Assembly (NCBI RefSeq): GCF_024868665.1
Contig: NC_079893.1
Location: forward strand, 8,499,382-8,563,381
Reading direction: 5' to 3'
Length of the DNA: 64,000 nt
Origin: Triplophysa rosa
Lineage: Eukaryota; Chordata; Actinopteri; Cypriniformes; Nemacheilidae
Positions within the stretch are counted from its first letter, which is position 1. Each line of letters begins with the position of its first letter. This document shows positions 1-11,690 of this stretch, piece after piece. The notes beneath the pieces are model-generated. The model searched no databases. It saw only the letters and a program-made list of their open reading frames with translations, and was not told where the DNA came from. A program made the position numbers and the translations under genes.

Positions 1-803
1 GTATGGGTATATGGGGTATTAAACTGGGGCATCCCAATACTTTTGTCCATATAGTATTCCTGTTGGAAGGAATTATAAAACTTGGTGCCAAAACTACACC
101 CTACGTGTATATGTAGTTTTTCTTGTGAATTTTGTAGTTTTTCTAACAAAATGCACATTTTGCTGTTGTCCTCTGTTAAATATAACTCTGGAGAACGGGA
201 ACAAACATAGTGTGCTTGTTATTGTGATGTGCCTCTTGTTACATGGCAAATGTTTTTTTAAGCTGATATCAGCAACTTAGTATACATCATACTATGATGA
301 ATTCTCATCATTTTCTAAACCTGCAATGTCATTTCTAACCTGTCATTCTCTCTCTTTGGAACACAAACTGAGTCATTTAAAAGAACATTCTGGCCCTTCT
401 TTTTCATATGCACCTGGTTCCATTCGGCCTGTTTTAAGCAGCGTCATATGTCCTGCACAGCTTTTTACATACTAGCTGGTTTCCGTTACACATTTAGATG
501 TACCTGATGTGACAAATATTGACACGGTATATTAGGACTGTATGCGAATGTGGTGCAGTGCGCTACAGCATTCTGTGTATCATACTGGTTTGAGGGTGAG
601 TTAACTGGGTCTCCCAGTTTAATCAAGTTTGAAATATTTCAAAAGAGAGGAAAAGTATATTGAAATGATGTATTCACAAATCTAAGTTACTGCAGATGAA
701 TGAAGAATCTGTTGTGGTCGGCTTGAATTAGAAAATGAAGGGAAACATGTTGGAATGAGGAGTGGCTGTTGATGGAGGAAGTGGAAGCTGTAGCTGTACA
801 TTA

Positions 804-807
<4 letters not shown>

Positions 808-841
<34 letters not shown>
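808..841. repeat. (GA)n microsatellite
   Basis: Uninterrupted GA dinucleotides of about 34 bp. It produces artefactual Arg-Glu and Ser-Leu ORFs on the two strands. Confidence 0.95.
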
Positions 842-844
<3 letters not shown>

Positions 845-3800
845 TAAGGAAGAGATAAGTGCATCTCTGGCACATTATAGAAAAACGAGACGCCACGGTG
901 ACGGGAAGTGTGGAAAAAGAGGTTTAGTCAATTCAATTGAATGCACTTTCAAATCCAGTTTTTGATTATTTATTTATTTGTTTGTTTATTTGCTATTGCT
1001 GTGGGCTCAGCTCTGCGAAAAAGGCCTGTGACACCCAATGCATCACTACTGTTGTTCTCAGTCTTTGGGTTTTTAAGAAATTCAACTTGAAGTATGATCT
1101 CTCTCTCTCTCTGCTTTTTTGGCTAGATATACAGTATAAAGAAGTGACAGAAAACACTTTTTCACACACGTCATCACATATGTTGAGTAAACTGTATGTG
1201 TTGATGTTTAGTGGACCTGTGGCGATCCATCAAAAACATGAGCCAATGGTGTGTATCACAATCTAGGAAATGACACAATTATTCCACTATCTGAAACTTT
1301 TCCAGATTTGTTCTATTTTATAAGAAGCTATTTAAATGGCGAATGTTCATAATGTGAGTAATTTAGCCCAGCACTATCTGGCTGTGATCCTGTGAGTAAG
1401 ATCTGTGTCTGGCTGAATGGCCGTAAGAGTTCAGTTATTAAATTACAGTTATTCTGCATTGAGGCTGTTTATTCAATGACATGGCATAAAACACTCACAT
1501 TACGGAGCCCTGTGAGGTGGCGTTTCAATGGGTTATTGCACCTATTTAGATGATATAAACTAACTACAGTACCACTGTCCATGCAATTCGCTGGTAGACC
1601 TCAGCTAGTGAAAAGGGAAATATTTTGCACCGTGTTCTCCATCTGAAGAAATAGTTGTTCATCTAGGAAATAACAGGAAGTACTGCAGAAAGTGTACGGA
1701 GACTTCTAATGTAACAATTTGATACTAATTTGATGGCAATATTATTATAATATTATATTATTATATATATTATTCTAATATATAAATGTGTGTTCACACC
1801 AGAGTGGAGAAAAACAAGCTTTTTGTTTGACTGGATGTGTTTATGGAGGTGTTTATGTACATTTGAATTAACAAAATGAAATATCACATTTAGGTTACAC
1901 CCTCTTTCAAATGCGTAACCATTAACAAGTCAAAGCATACAAAGCATTTTTAGGCTTTGATATAAAATATAAGGTTTGTTATGGCAGGTTTACTACACTA
2001 ACCTGACTGCTGTGTTAGAAAGAGCAGGTTTGTAACACCACTCCCCCTTAAACGGGCTTTTACGACCTATATTGATCCATACTGTTTAAGAATTCAACCC
2101 AAGGACTTGTGGGTAATTAATGCTGGGTTAAAAGCAAACATCATCGTTCTTCTGGAAAATGTGTTTGGTTTTAGGGTTTAGAAGGAGAGGAGCTGGAAAC
2201 GAGCACACAGGTCTTTAAAATCATGCTGACATGTACAGACACACTGTGTGAATGTGTATCTAGTTCTACCTCATCAATATGCTAAGGCAGGTGCACACCT
2301 AGCAATTGTTCATAATTGTTCATTAATCATATGCATGCCTTCAACAAGCTCATTCTGAGTAGCATGATGCTTGTGAGCCGATAAACTGTGTAATGTTCTA
2401 TGCACTTTAAGTTGCTTTGTGTAGAGCAGCCGCAAAAGGTAAGGAAGAGTATAGCTGTAGGCTTTGCATTGAGGCTAAAATGTCTAAAAAAGGTGGTGGA
2501 TGAAATGAGGAGAAATATAAAAAATATCAACCTAATAAATAGCAAACTAGTTTACCCAATTTTTTATGCTTATTAGAATACATTATTAGCATCATTAGCA
2601 TTAGCATCAAAATGGCATTAGCATCAAACTAATGGACTCAGTTTTGAGTGGCTTCCTTGCCTTTCATGTGAAGAGCTCTATTTGCGTGACTCGAGTGCGG
2701 CTTGAGGCCTATAAATAAACCTTCAAATCACTCACTTATGACGTTCAATTTCGGTTTGGACGCTGCCTTTGCAGGCAGCAGATAGCGGGGCAGTCCATTA
2801 GGTTTTGCGACGGAGCTAATATGTTTGGAGAAATAACACACAACACACTGTGACTCACGCATGCGCACTAAAAAAACAGACGGGCGATTTGGGATGCTAT
2901 TAACTGGTAATTGGTTCTTTGAGTAGAAGTAGAAAGTACTGGCCGAGCTTCTAGTTAAAATCTTTTTCTAGCCAAACAAACACTTTCCCACACCAACACA
3001 CTCTCTCTCACTTCTTCCTCTCAGGCTTTCAACAGTAGATTAAACCACACTGTGCACATCAAAGGTCTGTATGCCTTGATTTTTGCTTTGCTGCTAATTC
3101 AGATATGCTCGGTGCGTTCATGTGTGTGTATGTGTGAGCGAGAGCTTGTAGGGTCACAATACATCAGGTTTGAGTATAATCTTGTAATGGCCCAGATTGT
3201 TTCAGATTTATACCTCCCAGGGTTGGATGCTTTTCAAGAGGCGGCAATTCAATAATTGATTCAGACAGAAGAGAACCTCTCGGTCTCTTAAAATGATTGA
3301 GGTAGGGTACGACGAGAGAGAGAGAGAAGGAGACCGAGCGAATTAGGCTATATCCCCTCCAACAAGCTTCACTTCTGAGTGGAGTGAGGAAAAGACAAGC
3401 TTTTCATTGTAACACAATGTCATGAATTTAGTCATCTAAAAACAGAAACCCAAACCACAGACTTCTTTCTCTAGTAGTCAGTCTATTGGACCGCAGAAGT
3501 GACATAAATGAGGTCATCGTGAGGGAAATGCATGAGTCTAGATCAAATCCCCCTCAACTATTATGATTTGTTACAGATAATATTTTCTGCATATTAGTTG
3601 ACTTTCATTATTGATGGACTCGGAGAGGGATGTTGCTCATAAATATGCATGCAAAGCGCAACCCAGATAAAAAATATTTCTCAAAGTTAAGCTCAGAAGA
3701 CAGAATGGAATTCGAAGCTGTTTCATTTAAGTATCAATAACTTTGTCTCAGATGGTTCTCCTAAAGTTTTTGTAGGAGAGATTAAAATACACATAATAGA

Positions 3801-4183
3801 GACAATCGGTGACATATAATAATGATCATTATTAATCAGGGTTATGAAATTGTGCAGATTATTTGCTCTTTGAAGTTTCTGGTGAGAATGGTTGAGTTTG
3901 TATTCGGTTTGTATTGAGTTTGACTTGTGACAGTTTGTTGAGATTGTTTCAAAAACTCTTGCTGGGGTCTATTTTTCTTCGTTGCTCTACATTCAATCTC
4001 ACTGCTGTCTAGAAGAAACATTTGAGACATTAAAGAGGTATAACTTATGGTTTTACTTTAGTGTCAGAAGACCTTATCTGATTTTAAGCAAAAAAAAGCA
4101 GATATTCTTTTTTGTCTTTCTATGATGTACATACTGAATATGTACCCCAATATTGACATTTTATTGACCTAAACATTTACCAA

Positions 4184-4300
4184 ATCCAAAGTCATGGGTT
4201 CAAACCCCAGGGACTATGCAACTAGTATGCATATTTATATCATGAATGCACTGCAAGTTGGTTTGGATAAAAGCAGCTTTAATGCCCAATGCATAAAACG
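4184..4300 (+). repeat. tRNA-derived SINE fragment with L2-type tail
   Basis: A B-box-like GGTTCAAACCCC at about 4197-4208 is followed by the tail motif TTTGGATAAAAGC near 4261, as in tRNA-headed fish SINEs. The A-box half is missing or degraded. A TTAA MITE begins six bases downstream. Confidence 0.55.
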
Positions 4301-4305
4301 TATCC

Positions 4306-4669
4306 TTAAAGGTCCAGTGTATGAATTTTAGGGGCATCTAGTGGTGAGGTTGCAAATTGCAACCAACGGCTCACTCCACCCCTCCCTTTCGAAGCACTGC
4401 AATGGCTGATACAGGACAAAGATGTTGTCACGTTTTCGCTTCTTTGCCGTGTAGAGCAGTTTGTCCGTTTAGGGCTACTGTAGAAGCAACATGGCGAATT
4501 CCATGTAAGAGGACCTGCAGTGTATGTAGATAGAAATAGCTCATTCTAAGGTAATAAAAACATAACGCTTCATTATGTAATGTCTTTATACACCTCGGAA
4601 GACAGTTATGTACATAATATTTCATGTCTGTCAATAGATCCTCCAAGAAATGACACACTGGACCTTTAA
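4306..4669. mobile_element. TTAA-flanked MITE with AGGTCCAGTGT termini
   Basis: The left end reads TTAAAGGTCCAGTGT and the right end ACACTGGACCTTTAA, an exact 15-bp inverted match that includes a TTAA at each edge. TTAA duplication is the hallmark of piggyBac-type insertion, so this is probably a non-autonomous piggyBac-like element. The class is inferred from the target site because there is no transposase. A related, interrupted copy starts at 30302. Confidence 0.8.
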
Positions 4670-4956
4670 GCAGTAAAACAGTCTGTTACAGTTGTCTGTG
4701 CATCTGAATTGTTACTAAGACACTTTTTTGCTTGTATTACCACCAGAAAGGCTTAAAGATCGATTCCAACAAATCCACACTTAAGTGGCTGAGTTGCATC
4801 AAACAATCCACTCACATATATATGTCATCCAAAAGCACACCAGAAACTATTTATGTCAAGGAACGCAAACACCCCTAGAGTCTCTAAAGCTGATCACTGT
4901 TTTGTCGGGTGATGTGAGCTCTTTTACTATAAAGCGACTGATTAACAAATAGAATC

Positions 4957-5020
4957 TTGCAGCTTGCAATGCAAAGAGGATGGGTTTGATTCCAGGGAAC
5001 ATACATGCTTAAATTTGGAA
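4957..5020 (+). repeat. possible SINE tRNA-head fragment
   Basis: Contains a B-box-like GGGTTTGATTCCAGGG resembling the heads of the SINE copies at 4184 and 17768. It is too short for firm assignment. Confidence 0.3.
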
Positions 5021-6284
5021 CCCAGCTCGTGAGGACGCAATGTAGACAGAAACAATGAAGAAGGTATAGTAAGAAGTTTGCAGAATGAGTTCAACAGTAC
5101 TGCTTGACTGTGATAACAGATAGTTTCATTTGACCCACCGTTAGTGAACTCTAGTTGTTAGCACTGGACAGCCTCAGCAGGCAAAGGTTGAGAGAGTGAT
5201 ATCTCCCTGAGTCGGTGGTGAGAAACGCCGGGAGGGGGAGCAAGGGTGATCAACAGCAGTTCTATCCACCTTTATTTTCTCAACAAAGCTGCTCTTCTTT
5301 CTGAGTATGCCGTGCGTTTCGCTTTCTCTCGCAGGCTCTCGCTCACAATAATGTTCTTCTGTGGGAGGAAATTGCAAGACGTGTGGGGGGAGAGAAAGAC
5401 AAAAAAGAGTGATATTGGGGTGTACAGGGAGTGAAATGACGTAACCGTCGGAGAGGGGGGAGAGAATGGAGGATGAGGAATAGAAGATAACAAAAAAAGA
5501 GAGAAAGGAGAAGAGATAGCGGGTTGTAGATGCCATCGAACAGTACCGTGCAGTGCGGGTTCTATTTCGAGTTGCTGCTTAAGTTGAGGTCAGTGCTTTT
5601 CACTGTAAGACCGGAATGGTAATTAGAATGCTGGCGGATCACAAGGGGAACAGTACCAAAGAGCACTCCAATTCATACTTGCTATGCCTGCCCAACACAC
5701 ACACACACAGTGGAGTCGGATATGCACCAATGACAACTGGAGCTGGAGCGATGTCATCCAATGGGGATGCACGTCCAGTGTTGTCTTCTCTCAGGGAATG
5801 CTGTGTTATTATAAGGTTTTGATCATCATGGAGTGTTTGATCAAAGGAATGATGTGCCATTAAGACTCTCTCTCAAAGAGATGACAGCAGAATGGTCAGT
5901 GGGGATAAAACAGTTGTTTAAAATGTACTAAGAAAGTAAAAACATTAGGTAATAAAATGTGAAGCTATGGGACCGGTTGCGTATATTTGTTTTAAATCAG
6001 ACATTCAACAGTCTGTTGCCATGGATTTACACTATTTACTTTCATCTTTATTGAGGTCAAAATTTTGTGATTTTGGGTAGTTGACAAATAAACCTTACCA
6101 TGTGTCATATGGTGTGACAGCAAACATTTAGAAAACAAACTCTTAATAATATATTATTTATATTATTAATGTTTATATTTATAATATAAAATAGCATAAG
6201 AGAGATTAATCTTCATTGTTCATTTTTTCTAATTTTTTACATCACTTTCATTACAGATTTTTAATTAAAAAATGTAAATTCACT

Positions 6285-6440
6285 CTACATTTACATTTAC
6301 GCATTTGGCAGACGCTTTTATCCAAAGCGATTTACAATGCATTATACTACACATTTGTTTCTAACTCCGTGCAATCCCTGGGATCGTACCCATGACCTTG
6401 GCGTTACTAACGCCATGCTCTAACCACTGAGCTACATTTC
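6285..6440 (-). repeat. tRNA-derived SINE, near full length
   Basis: Read on the minus strand, the head starts with TAGCTCAGTGGTTAGAGC (A box), has an anticodon-like stem TGGCG/CGCCA around a seven-base loop, and a B box GGTACGATCCC. It ends in the L2-type 3' tail CGCTTTGGATAAAAGCG, then AAATGTAAATGTA. The composition is a pol III promoter head joined to a LINE-mobilised tail. It is a repeat and not a functional tRNA gene, because the acceptor stem does not close. Confidence 0.8.
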
Positions 6441-8314
6441 ATTAATATTTTTCTAGGTTGTAGAATAATAAAAAATAATCAAAAGAATATAATGTGATAA
6501 TGATAATAATAATTATGTTGTGACTAAAGAAATCTAAAAGAAATTGAAGCTATGTTATATTTTAGTGTCTTGAAAGTAGGTACCATTTACCTTGAATTTG
6601 CAGAATTTGGCATTTTATTAGCTTTATTAGTTTTTTTTCAGGTCTCGGATTGAGATGCTTTTTAAACAGTATTTATTTCCCATCTATGCTGGGCTCTTAT
6701 TGGCTGCCTTTGCCTCATTATTAGGGCTAAATCTTTAATTTAAAAACTTTTTATAAAAAAAAAATTTGTTTTCCAATGAAAGAATTATTGCCTACAACAT
6801 TTTATTTATATAGTGTTTTTCACAATTTTGCATTGTTGGAAAGCAGCTTAACATAGAATTAGGCAGTGGTTACTGTAAAAAAAAGACAGATAAATAAAAG
6901 ACGCAATATATGGTATTAAGCAAATTCCTTTCAATGAAATGATTTTGATCGCAAAATGCATTTCAGTCAGGTGAACAGTAGTGTATGTTCTTATGCTGGC
7001 AATGTAGCTCTATGTCTGTGGCTCAGTGTCTATTCACACAATGCAATGTGAATTAGACAGGCTATAATACTTGAAATTAGATTGTTTAATGCACCCGTTT
7101 TTTCTTTAGTTAGTCAGACACATTATTAGACACAGGCTTATGTTCATGCCTCCGATGCATCCAGACATCAATGAAGGACCATCTACTCACCTGCCAGACA
7201 CCTGAAGAAAAAATAACTGAATTAAAAGTATACAAAAGCATACTTCATATACTTTACAGATCTTTCTCAGCATTCTTTTTCAAGCACAAGCATGGAGTGT
7301 TAAACTATTATGTGTATTGAGGCTCTCCAGAAGCAAAGGTCTTGCATTTCCTTCATAGTCTTATCATCGATCCACGGTTTGGAAGATTCAACAAGGGACA
7401 CAAACCTTTGACGGTGGTTTATGAGCTTGCGTGTGATCGTGCATGCCTGCACCACCTCTAAAAATTACTATGTCACTCACAGGTCAAGGTAAAACCTCAG
7501 AGACAATGATATGAGTTGAACACATGACACATTTGCCTATGGCTAACATCGATCATCTGTCGGTTTTTAATAAACACTATGAAATTGGGAGTTTACCCCG
7601 GTGCTGAACCTGCCCGGTGACTGACGCCAGCAAGCTCTGATCTGTCCGCTACAGTCTCAATGGATTGAACATACTCGACCTGTCATACTTGAACTAAGAG
7701 AAAGTGAAGAAACAGAGAGAGAATAGAACAGAAATGAACAAGTTGGGGTAAAATTGCCATACTGAATTGTCGGTATATCATAGCAGCTCTCAAATGGCTC
7801 TGAAATTGACTACTCAGTGGCTGCAGAAATGTTCTGATGGTTAGTGTGTTAAATGTTAATAACGGTTGTTCCGGCACATCTGGGACTCTTGGGAAAAACC
7901 GCTGGGCCTTAGCCCAAACTTCACAGTCAACATGACCCTGATCCAGTGGGTCTGAATGCTGTCCCCCCAGAGGAAGCCTGTTCTCAAAAGCTTGTCTGCG
8001 CTCGCAGACCAACACACACACACACATAGACATACTGTTGAGCAAAGGCTCCTGTCAACCATTCTGGGAAGATACCAGATGTCTGTGGTCAGTGGGGGAT
8101 GACGTGGCAAAGTATGGGGGGGTAAATCCTCTTTCCCTTGAGGAAAGACTATTGAGGTCTGACTCTTTATCACCCGTTAAACAGTCTCAGATGATTATGG
8201 GAACCATAGGGCAGACACAACGCCATAGACTTGACTTTAAAATTATTTGGGCACAATATGGAACCATATTGGCCATTATTAGTGCTGTTTTTAATTGGTA
8301 CTTTTCTTATTAGC

Positions 8315-8579
8315 TTAAAGTGATAGCTCATTCAAAAATGAAAATTCTGTCATCATTTACATTTTAAACCTTTATGACTTTCTTTTCTCCGTAGAACACA
8401 AACGAAGATATCTTGAAGAAAGTTGGTAACTGAACAGCACTGGACCCCATTCACTTCTATTGTATGGACACAAAACCAATGCAAGTGAATGGGCTCCAGT
8501 TAAAAACATTTTTCAAAATATCTTCTTTTGTGTTCTTTTGTATTGTTTTTTTTGGGGGGGGGTGAATTATCTCTCTAAG
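8315..8579. mobile_element. diverged TTAA MITE, GGGATAGTTCACCC family
   Basis: It starts TTAAAGTGATAGCTCATTC and ends near GGTGAATTATCTCTCTAA, diverged versions of the family termini also seen at 16372, 18542, 25743 and 35753. The two arms are partly complementary (AAAACCAATGCAAGTGAATG region). There is no coding sequence. Confidence 0.65.
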
Positions 8580-9089
8580 GCTTGTTAAAGATATAAAGAC
8601 AGCTGATAATTATTATTTTTTTAATTCAAACAGTGTAGATTTTTCATAAAACATTTATTTTTCAGTTGTGCGCCGACATGCGCTCATGGTCCTTTCCTGG
8701 ATCCTGTTCTCCTCTCTCATCCTGATGTTTCTTGTCTCTCTCTAGACTCAAACAAACAAACAAAGCTGTAAAATCTTTAAAAAAGTAAATAATTTAAACT
8801 TCATATAATTATAGCTTCTGAAAGATTATCAGTAAAATAATAAATACTAAATAACGTTCAAATTAAATTCATGTACAAAAATAATGTGTGAACCCATGCA
8901 TGCACTCTCCTTTGTAAATTACATGTTTACACATTTTAAATGTATTGCATTTTAATATTAATACTGGGTATAATATTGCATAGTATTTGTATATTTATAA
9001 AATAAAAAATGTTTTAACTGCAGTTGTTTAAAAAAATCTATACTGGTATAACTACTAAAAACTGTAACACATGGAGCTTGCACCACAAT

Positions 9090-9094
9090 AGTTA
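9090..9094. repeat. target-site duplication AGTTA (left)
   Basis: AGTTA directly precedes the LTR element at 9095 and is repeated exactly at 11559-11563 after its other end, as expected for integrase-mediated insertion. Confidence 0.9.
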
Positions 9095-9706
9095 TGTCAC
9101 GATCTCGTGGCGGAAAAACCCAAGTGCAGGCAGGCAGTGAAGGGGTTAACACAGCAAGACTTTATTTGACTAATACAAAACAAAACAAACACCCTCAATG
9201 GGGAAAACGAAACTAAGAATACAAACAAAACAAAAGACTTCCCACGTGGGGGCAAAACGTAAAACAAAAATAGCAAAACTAAACGAGGTACGACACAACG
9301 TCACAAAACAGGGAAAGGTAAACCAAATAAACAAAAAGGCAAGGAGATAACACGAAGCACAAAAACTTACAAAACTCAGGACGAGGACGAGGTGCATAAC
9401 ACTCGGGCCATAACATTGAGCACAAGGAGAACAACCACATACAATGAACGAGCAACAAGACAATGAAACAAGAGGGCATTAAATAGGGAACACAAACAAG
9501 GGATAACGAGCGAGGGCAGGTGGAAAACATTAGACATGGAAGGAGAGCAATACATGAGACGAGAGGGGCGGGGCCAATGACAGGACACGAGAAAACACAT
9601 AAGTAAAAACAAACAACTCATGGTTCTCTCACATAAAACCTAAGGGCTCTGCCCTGATCCCGCCACACGACTAGAATTTCATAAACAAGATGGTGGGACC
9701 GTGACA
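9095..9706 (-). repeat. downstream (3') LTR
   Basis: A 612-bp copy of the terminal repeat, bounded by TGTCACG and CGTGACA. Compared with the other LTR it lacks a 13-bp and a 3-bp stretch. Its poly(A) signal is AATAAA on the minus strand near 9162. Confidence 0.9.
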
Positions 9707-9722
9707 GAGCCCCCCCCCTTAA
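9707..9722 (-). other. polypurine tract of the LTR element
   Basis: On the minus strand a run of A and G (AAGGGGGGGGCTC) directly abuts the start of the 3' LTR. This is the normal location of the plus-strand primer for reverse transcription. Confidence 0.75.
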
Positions 9723-9902
9723 TGAACACCTCCAGGTGTTCACCAAGGGGTAACTAACAAGACCTGACAGACTGGACCAAAGACAAAAACCAGACAAACA
9801 TGGTGAACAAGACAAGGGGCAGACAAGACAACAAGACTAAGGGATTGGGGTGACTTAATAAAAATAACAAACATGGGAGGGGGGGTGGGGCAAAACAAGG
9901 GT

Positions 9903-10928
9903 TCAAAGGGGGCAAACCAAAAGGATTGGGGAGAAAAGTCTTAGTCCCCGGCTGCGCTCGAGGGCGCGGAGTCCTGGGGGACTTAGGGGAAGTCCTGGGG
10001 GGACAGTCTTTGACCCTGGGAGTTTCCCAGGGGCCGGCTTGGCTGCCGGACTGGGGACCGGCTGGAAGGCCGGCTGGACAGGGCTTGACGCCGGCTGGAA
10101 GGCCGGCTGCTGTACCGGCTGGGAGGCCGGCTGGAAGGCCGGCTGGAACACCGGCTGGGACGCCGGACTGGATGCCGGACTGGACGCCGGCTGGACCACC
10201 GGACTGGACGCCGGCTGGATCACCGGACTGGACGCCGGCTTGACCACCAGACTGGACGCCTGCTGGACCACCGGACTGGACACAAGACTGGACATTGGGC
10301 TGGACACAAGACTGGACATCGACAGCACCGGACTGGACGCCGGCCGCACCGGGGTGGACGCTCCTCCGCTGTGCCTCTCCCTCCTTCTCCGCACCATCGG
10401 ATCCATAGCCGACCTTGGCGAATCCGTGGGGACCGGAGGGAGCTCTGCAGCGGAGGAGTCAGCCGACGTCATCCCCGGATACCCCCCTCCCCGCCCGCTA
10501 CCGGCGCCACCAGAGTGAACGGGGACCGTGGAGCTCAAGCCGGAGGGTACTGAGTCCCCCCGGCTAGCGGCAGTCAGGTCGAGGCCCTCCGGCATGATCG
10601 ACCGCGAGGTGGAAGTCCCACGTGGAACCCCACCCCCGGGATCGTACCGGTTGGCCACAAACATGACCATTGCCGCAAACCCTAGGGGACCCAGCAGCCT
10701 CTTCTCAGACGGGGTGAGGCGCTGAGTGAGGCAGCAGTTGAAGATCGTCTTCAACTCTGCCTCGTTGAACTCAGTCGCCTCAGCCACCGCCGAGAATGCC
10801 CCGGCGAACTCCCGGTTCCCGTAGTTCCCCTGGCGGAAACCTAGCAGCAAGCGGGCTAGGGCGGACCGTGAGGACGATGCCGTGCCGTCCATCTTGTTGC
10901 CCGCTGGGTTCTGATTGGGCTCGTTCAT
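9903..10928 (-). CDS. gag-like protein of the LTR element, 341 aa
   Basis: An intact ORF whose start ATG (10928-10926) lies two bases inside the 5' LTR boundary. An in-frame ATG 20 codons upstream is within the LTR and is a less likely start. Residues about 21-75 carry a Ty3/gypsy-gag-like pattern (helical LARLLLGF, then RQGN, EFAGAFSAVAE, FNEAELKTIF). Residues about 100-200 are Gly/Ser/Pro rich with a basic VRRRRER patch at 179-185. Residues about 195-300 are a low-complexity array of Ser-Ser-Pro-Val and Gln-Pro-Ala-Phe type units, encoded by a GC-rich DNA repeat. No CCHC zinc knuckle is present, and there is no pol sequence. The likely role is assembly of the element's particle. The domain call rests on the motif pattern only. 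Confidence 0.7.
   Translation of the reverse strand: MNEPNQNPAGNKMDGTASSSRSALARLLLGFRQGNYGNREFAGAFSAVAEATEFNEAELKTIFNCCLTQRLTPSEKRLLGPLGFAAMVMFVANRYDPGGGVPRGTSTSRSIMPEGLDLTAASRGDSVPSGLSSTVPVHSGGAGSGRGGGYPGMTSADSSAAELPPVPTDSPRSAMDPMVRRRRERHSGGASTPVRPASSPVLSMSSLVSSPMSSLVSSPVVQQASSLVVKPASSPVIQPASSPVVQPASSPASSPASQPVFQPAFQPASQPVQQPAFQPASSPVQPAFQPVPSPAAKPAPGKLPGSKTVPPGLPLSPPGLRALERSRGLRLFSPILLVCPL
10040..10330. repeat. GC-rich minisatellite inside the gag-like ORF
   Basis: Repeated CCGGCTGGA and GGACTGGACGCCGG modules of about 12-24 bp follow one another. Because the units are multiples of three they keep the gag frame open, and they also create a shadow ORF on the plus strand. Confidence 0.85.
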
Positions 10929-10930
10929 TC

Positions 10931-11558
10931 TGTCACGATCTCGTGGCGGAAAAACCCAAGTGCAGGCAGGCAGTGAAGGGGTTAACACAGCAAGACTTTA
11001 TTTGACTAATACAAAACAAAACAAACACCCTCAATGGGGAAAACGAAACTAAGAATACAAACAAAACAAAAGACTTCCCACGTGGGGGCAAAACGTAAAA
11101 CAAAAATAGCAAATCTAAACGAGGTACGACACAACGTCACAAAACAGGGAAAGGTAAACCAAATAAACAAAAAGGCAAGGAGATAACACGAAGCACAAAA
11201 ACTTACAAAACTCAGGACAAGGACGAGGTGCATAACACTCGGGCCATAACATTGAGCACAAGGAACAGGGTACACGAGAACAACCACATACAATGAACGA
11301 GCAACAAGACAATGAAACAAGAGGGCATTAAATAGGGAACACAAACAAGAGATAACGAGCGAGGGCAGTTGGGAAACATTAGACACGGAAGGAGAGCAAT
11401 ACATGAGACAAGAGGGGCGGGGCCAATGACAGGACACGAGAAAACACATGAGAAGTAAAAACAAACAACTCATGGTTCTCTCACATAAAACCTAAGGGCT
11501 CTGCCCCGATCCCGCCACACGACTAGAATTTCATAAACAAGACGGTGGGACCGTGACA
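10931..11558 (-). repeat. upstream (5') LTR
   Basis: A 628-bp terminal repeat. On the minus strand it begins TGTCACGG and ends ATCGTGACA, followed by GA and the gag ATG. No TGG-type tRNA primer-binding site follows it. Confidence 0.9.
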
Positions 11559-11563
11559 AGTTA
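11559..11563. repeat. target-site duplication AGTTA (right)
   Basis: Exact copy of 9090-9094. Confidence 0.9.
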
Positions 11564-11635
11564 TGCGTTTTATTCCAAGGGAACACATACTGATAAAATA
11601 TATAGAACCTCAAATGCATTGAATGAATATACTTT

Positions 11636-11690
11636 GAATTAAAGCATCTGCTGAATGCATAAATGTAAATGTAAGTGCAGTTGCCAATAA
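11636..11690 (+). repeat. L2/SINE 3'-tail fragment
   Basis: GCATCTGCTGAATGC followed by AAATGTAAATGTAA matches the 3' tail shared by the SINE and L2 copies elsewhere in the window. Confidence 0.5.

Larger units (their letters stand above)
9095..11558 (-). mobile_element. gag-only LTR retrotransposon, about 2.46 kb
   Basis: Two direct repeats, 9095-9706 and 10931-11558, start TGTCACG and end CGTGACA and flank a 1224-bp interior; AGTTA is duplicated outside. Transcription sense is the minus strand: each LTR carries a TATTTAA box and an AATAAA signal in that orientation, and a purine tract (AAGGGGGGGGCTC) lies directly upstream of the downstream LTR. The interior encodes one gag-like protein and no protease, reverse transcriptase, RNase H or integrase, so the element must rely on enzymes supplied in trans. 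By eye the LTRs differ by about nine substitutions and two indels (13 and 3 bp), which suggests a young insertion. The termini, 5-bp duplication and gag pattern suggest Ty3/gypsy affinity. Confidence 0.88.

Noticed and set aside
5174..5536. 120-codon ORF on the minus strand
   Set aside because: Hydrophobic and Ser-rich start, but it is a translation of purine-rich simple sequence and resembles no family I know.
6360..6440. Functional tRNA gene
   Set aside because: The A and B boxes are those of a SINE head with no closing acceptor stem, and an L2-type tail follows.
9376..11473. Cys/Phe/Leu-rich membrane-like ORFs on the minus strand
   Set aside because: They are reading frames of the two LTRs (for example 155 codons at 11006-11473), duplicated because the LTRs are duplicated.
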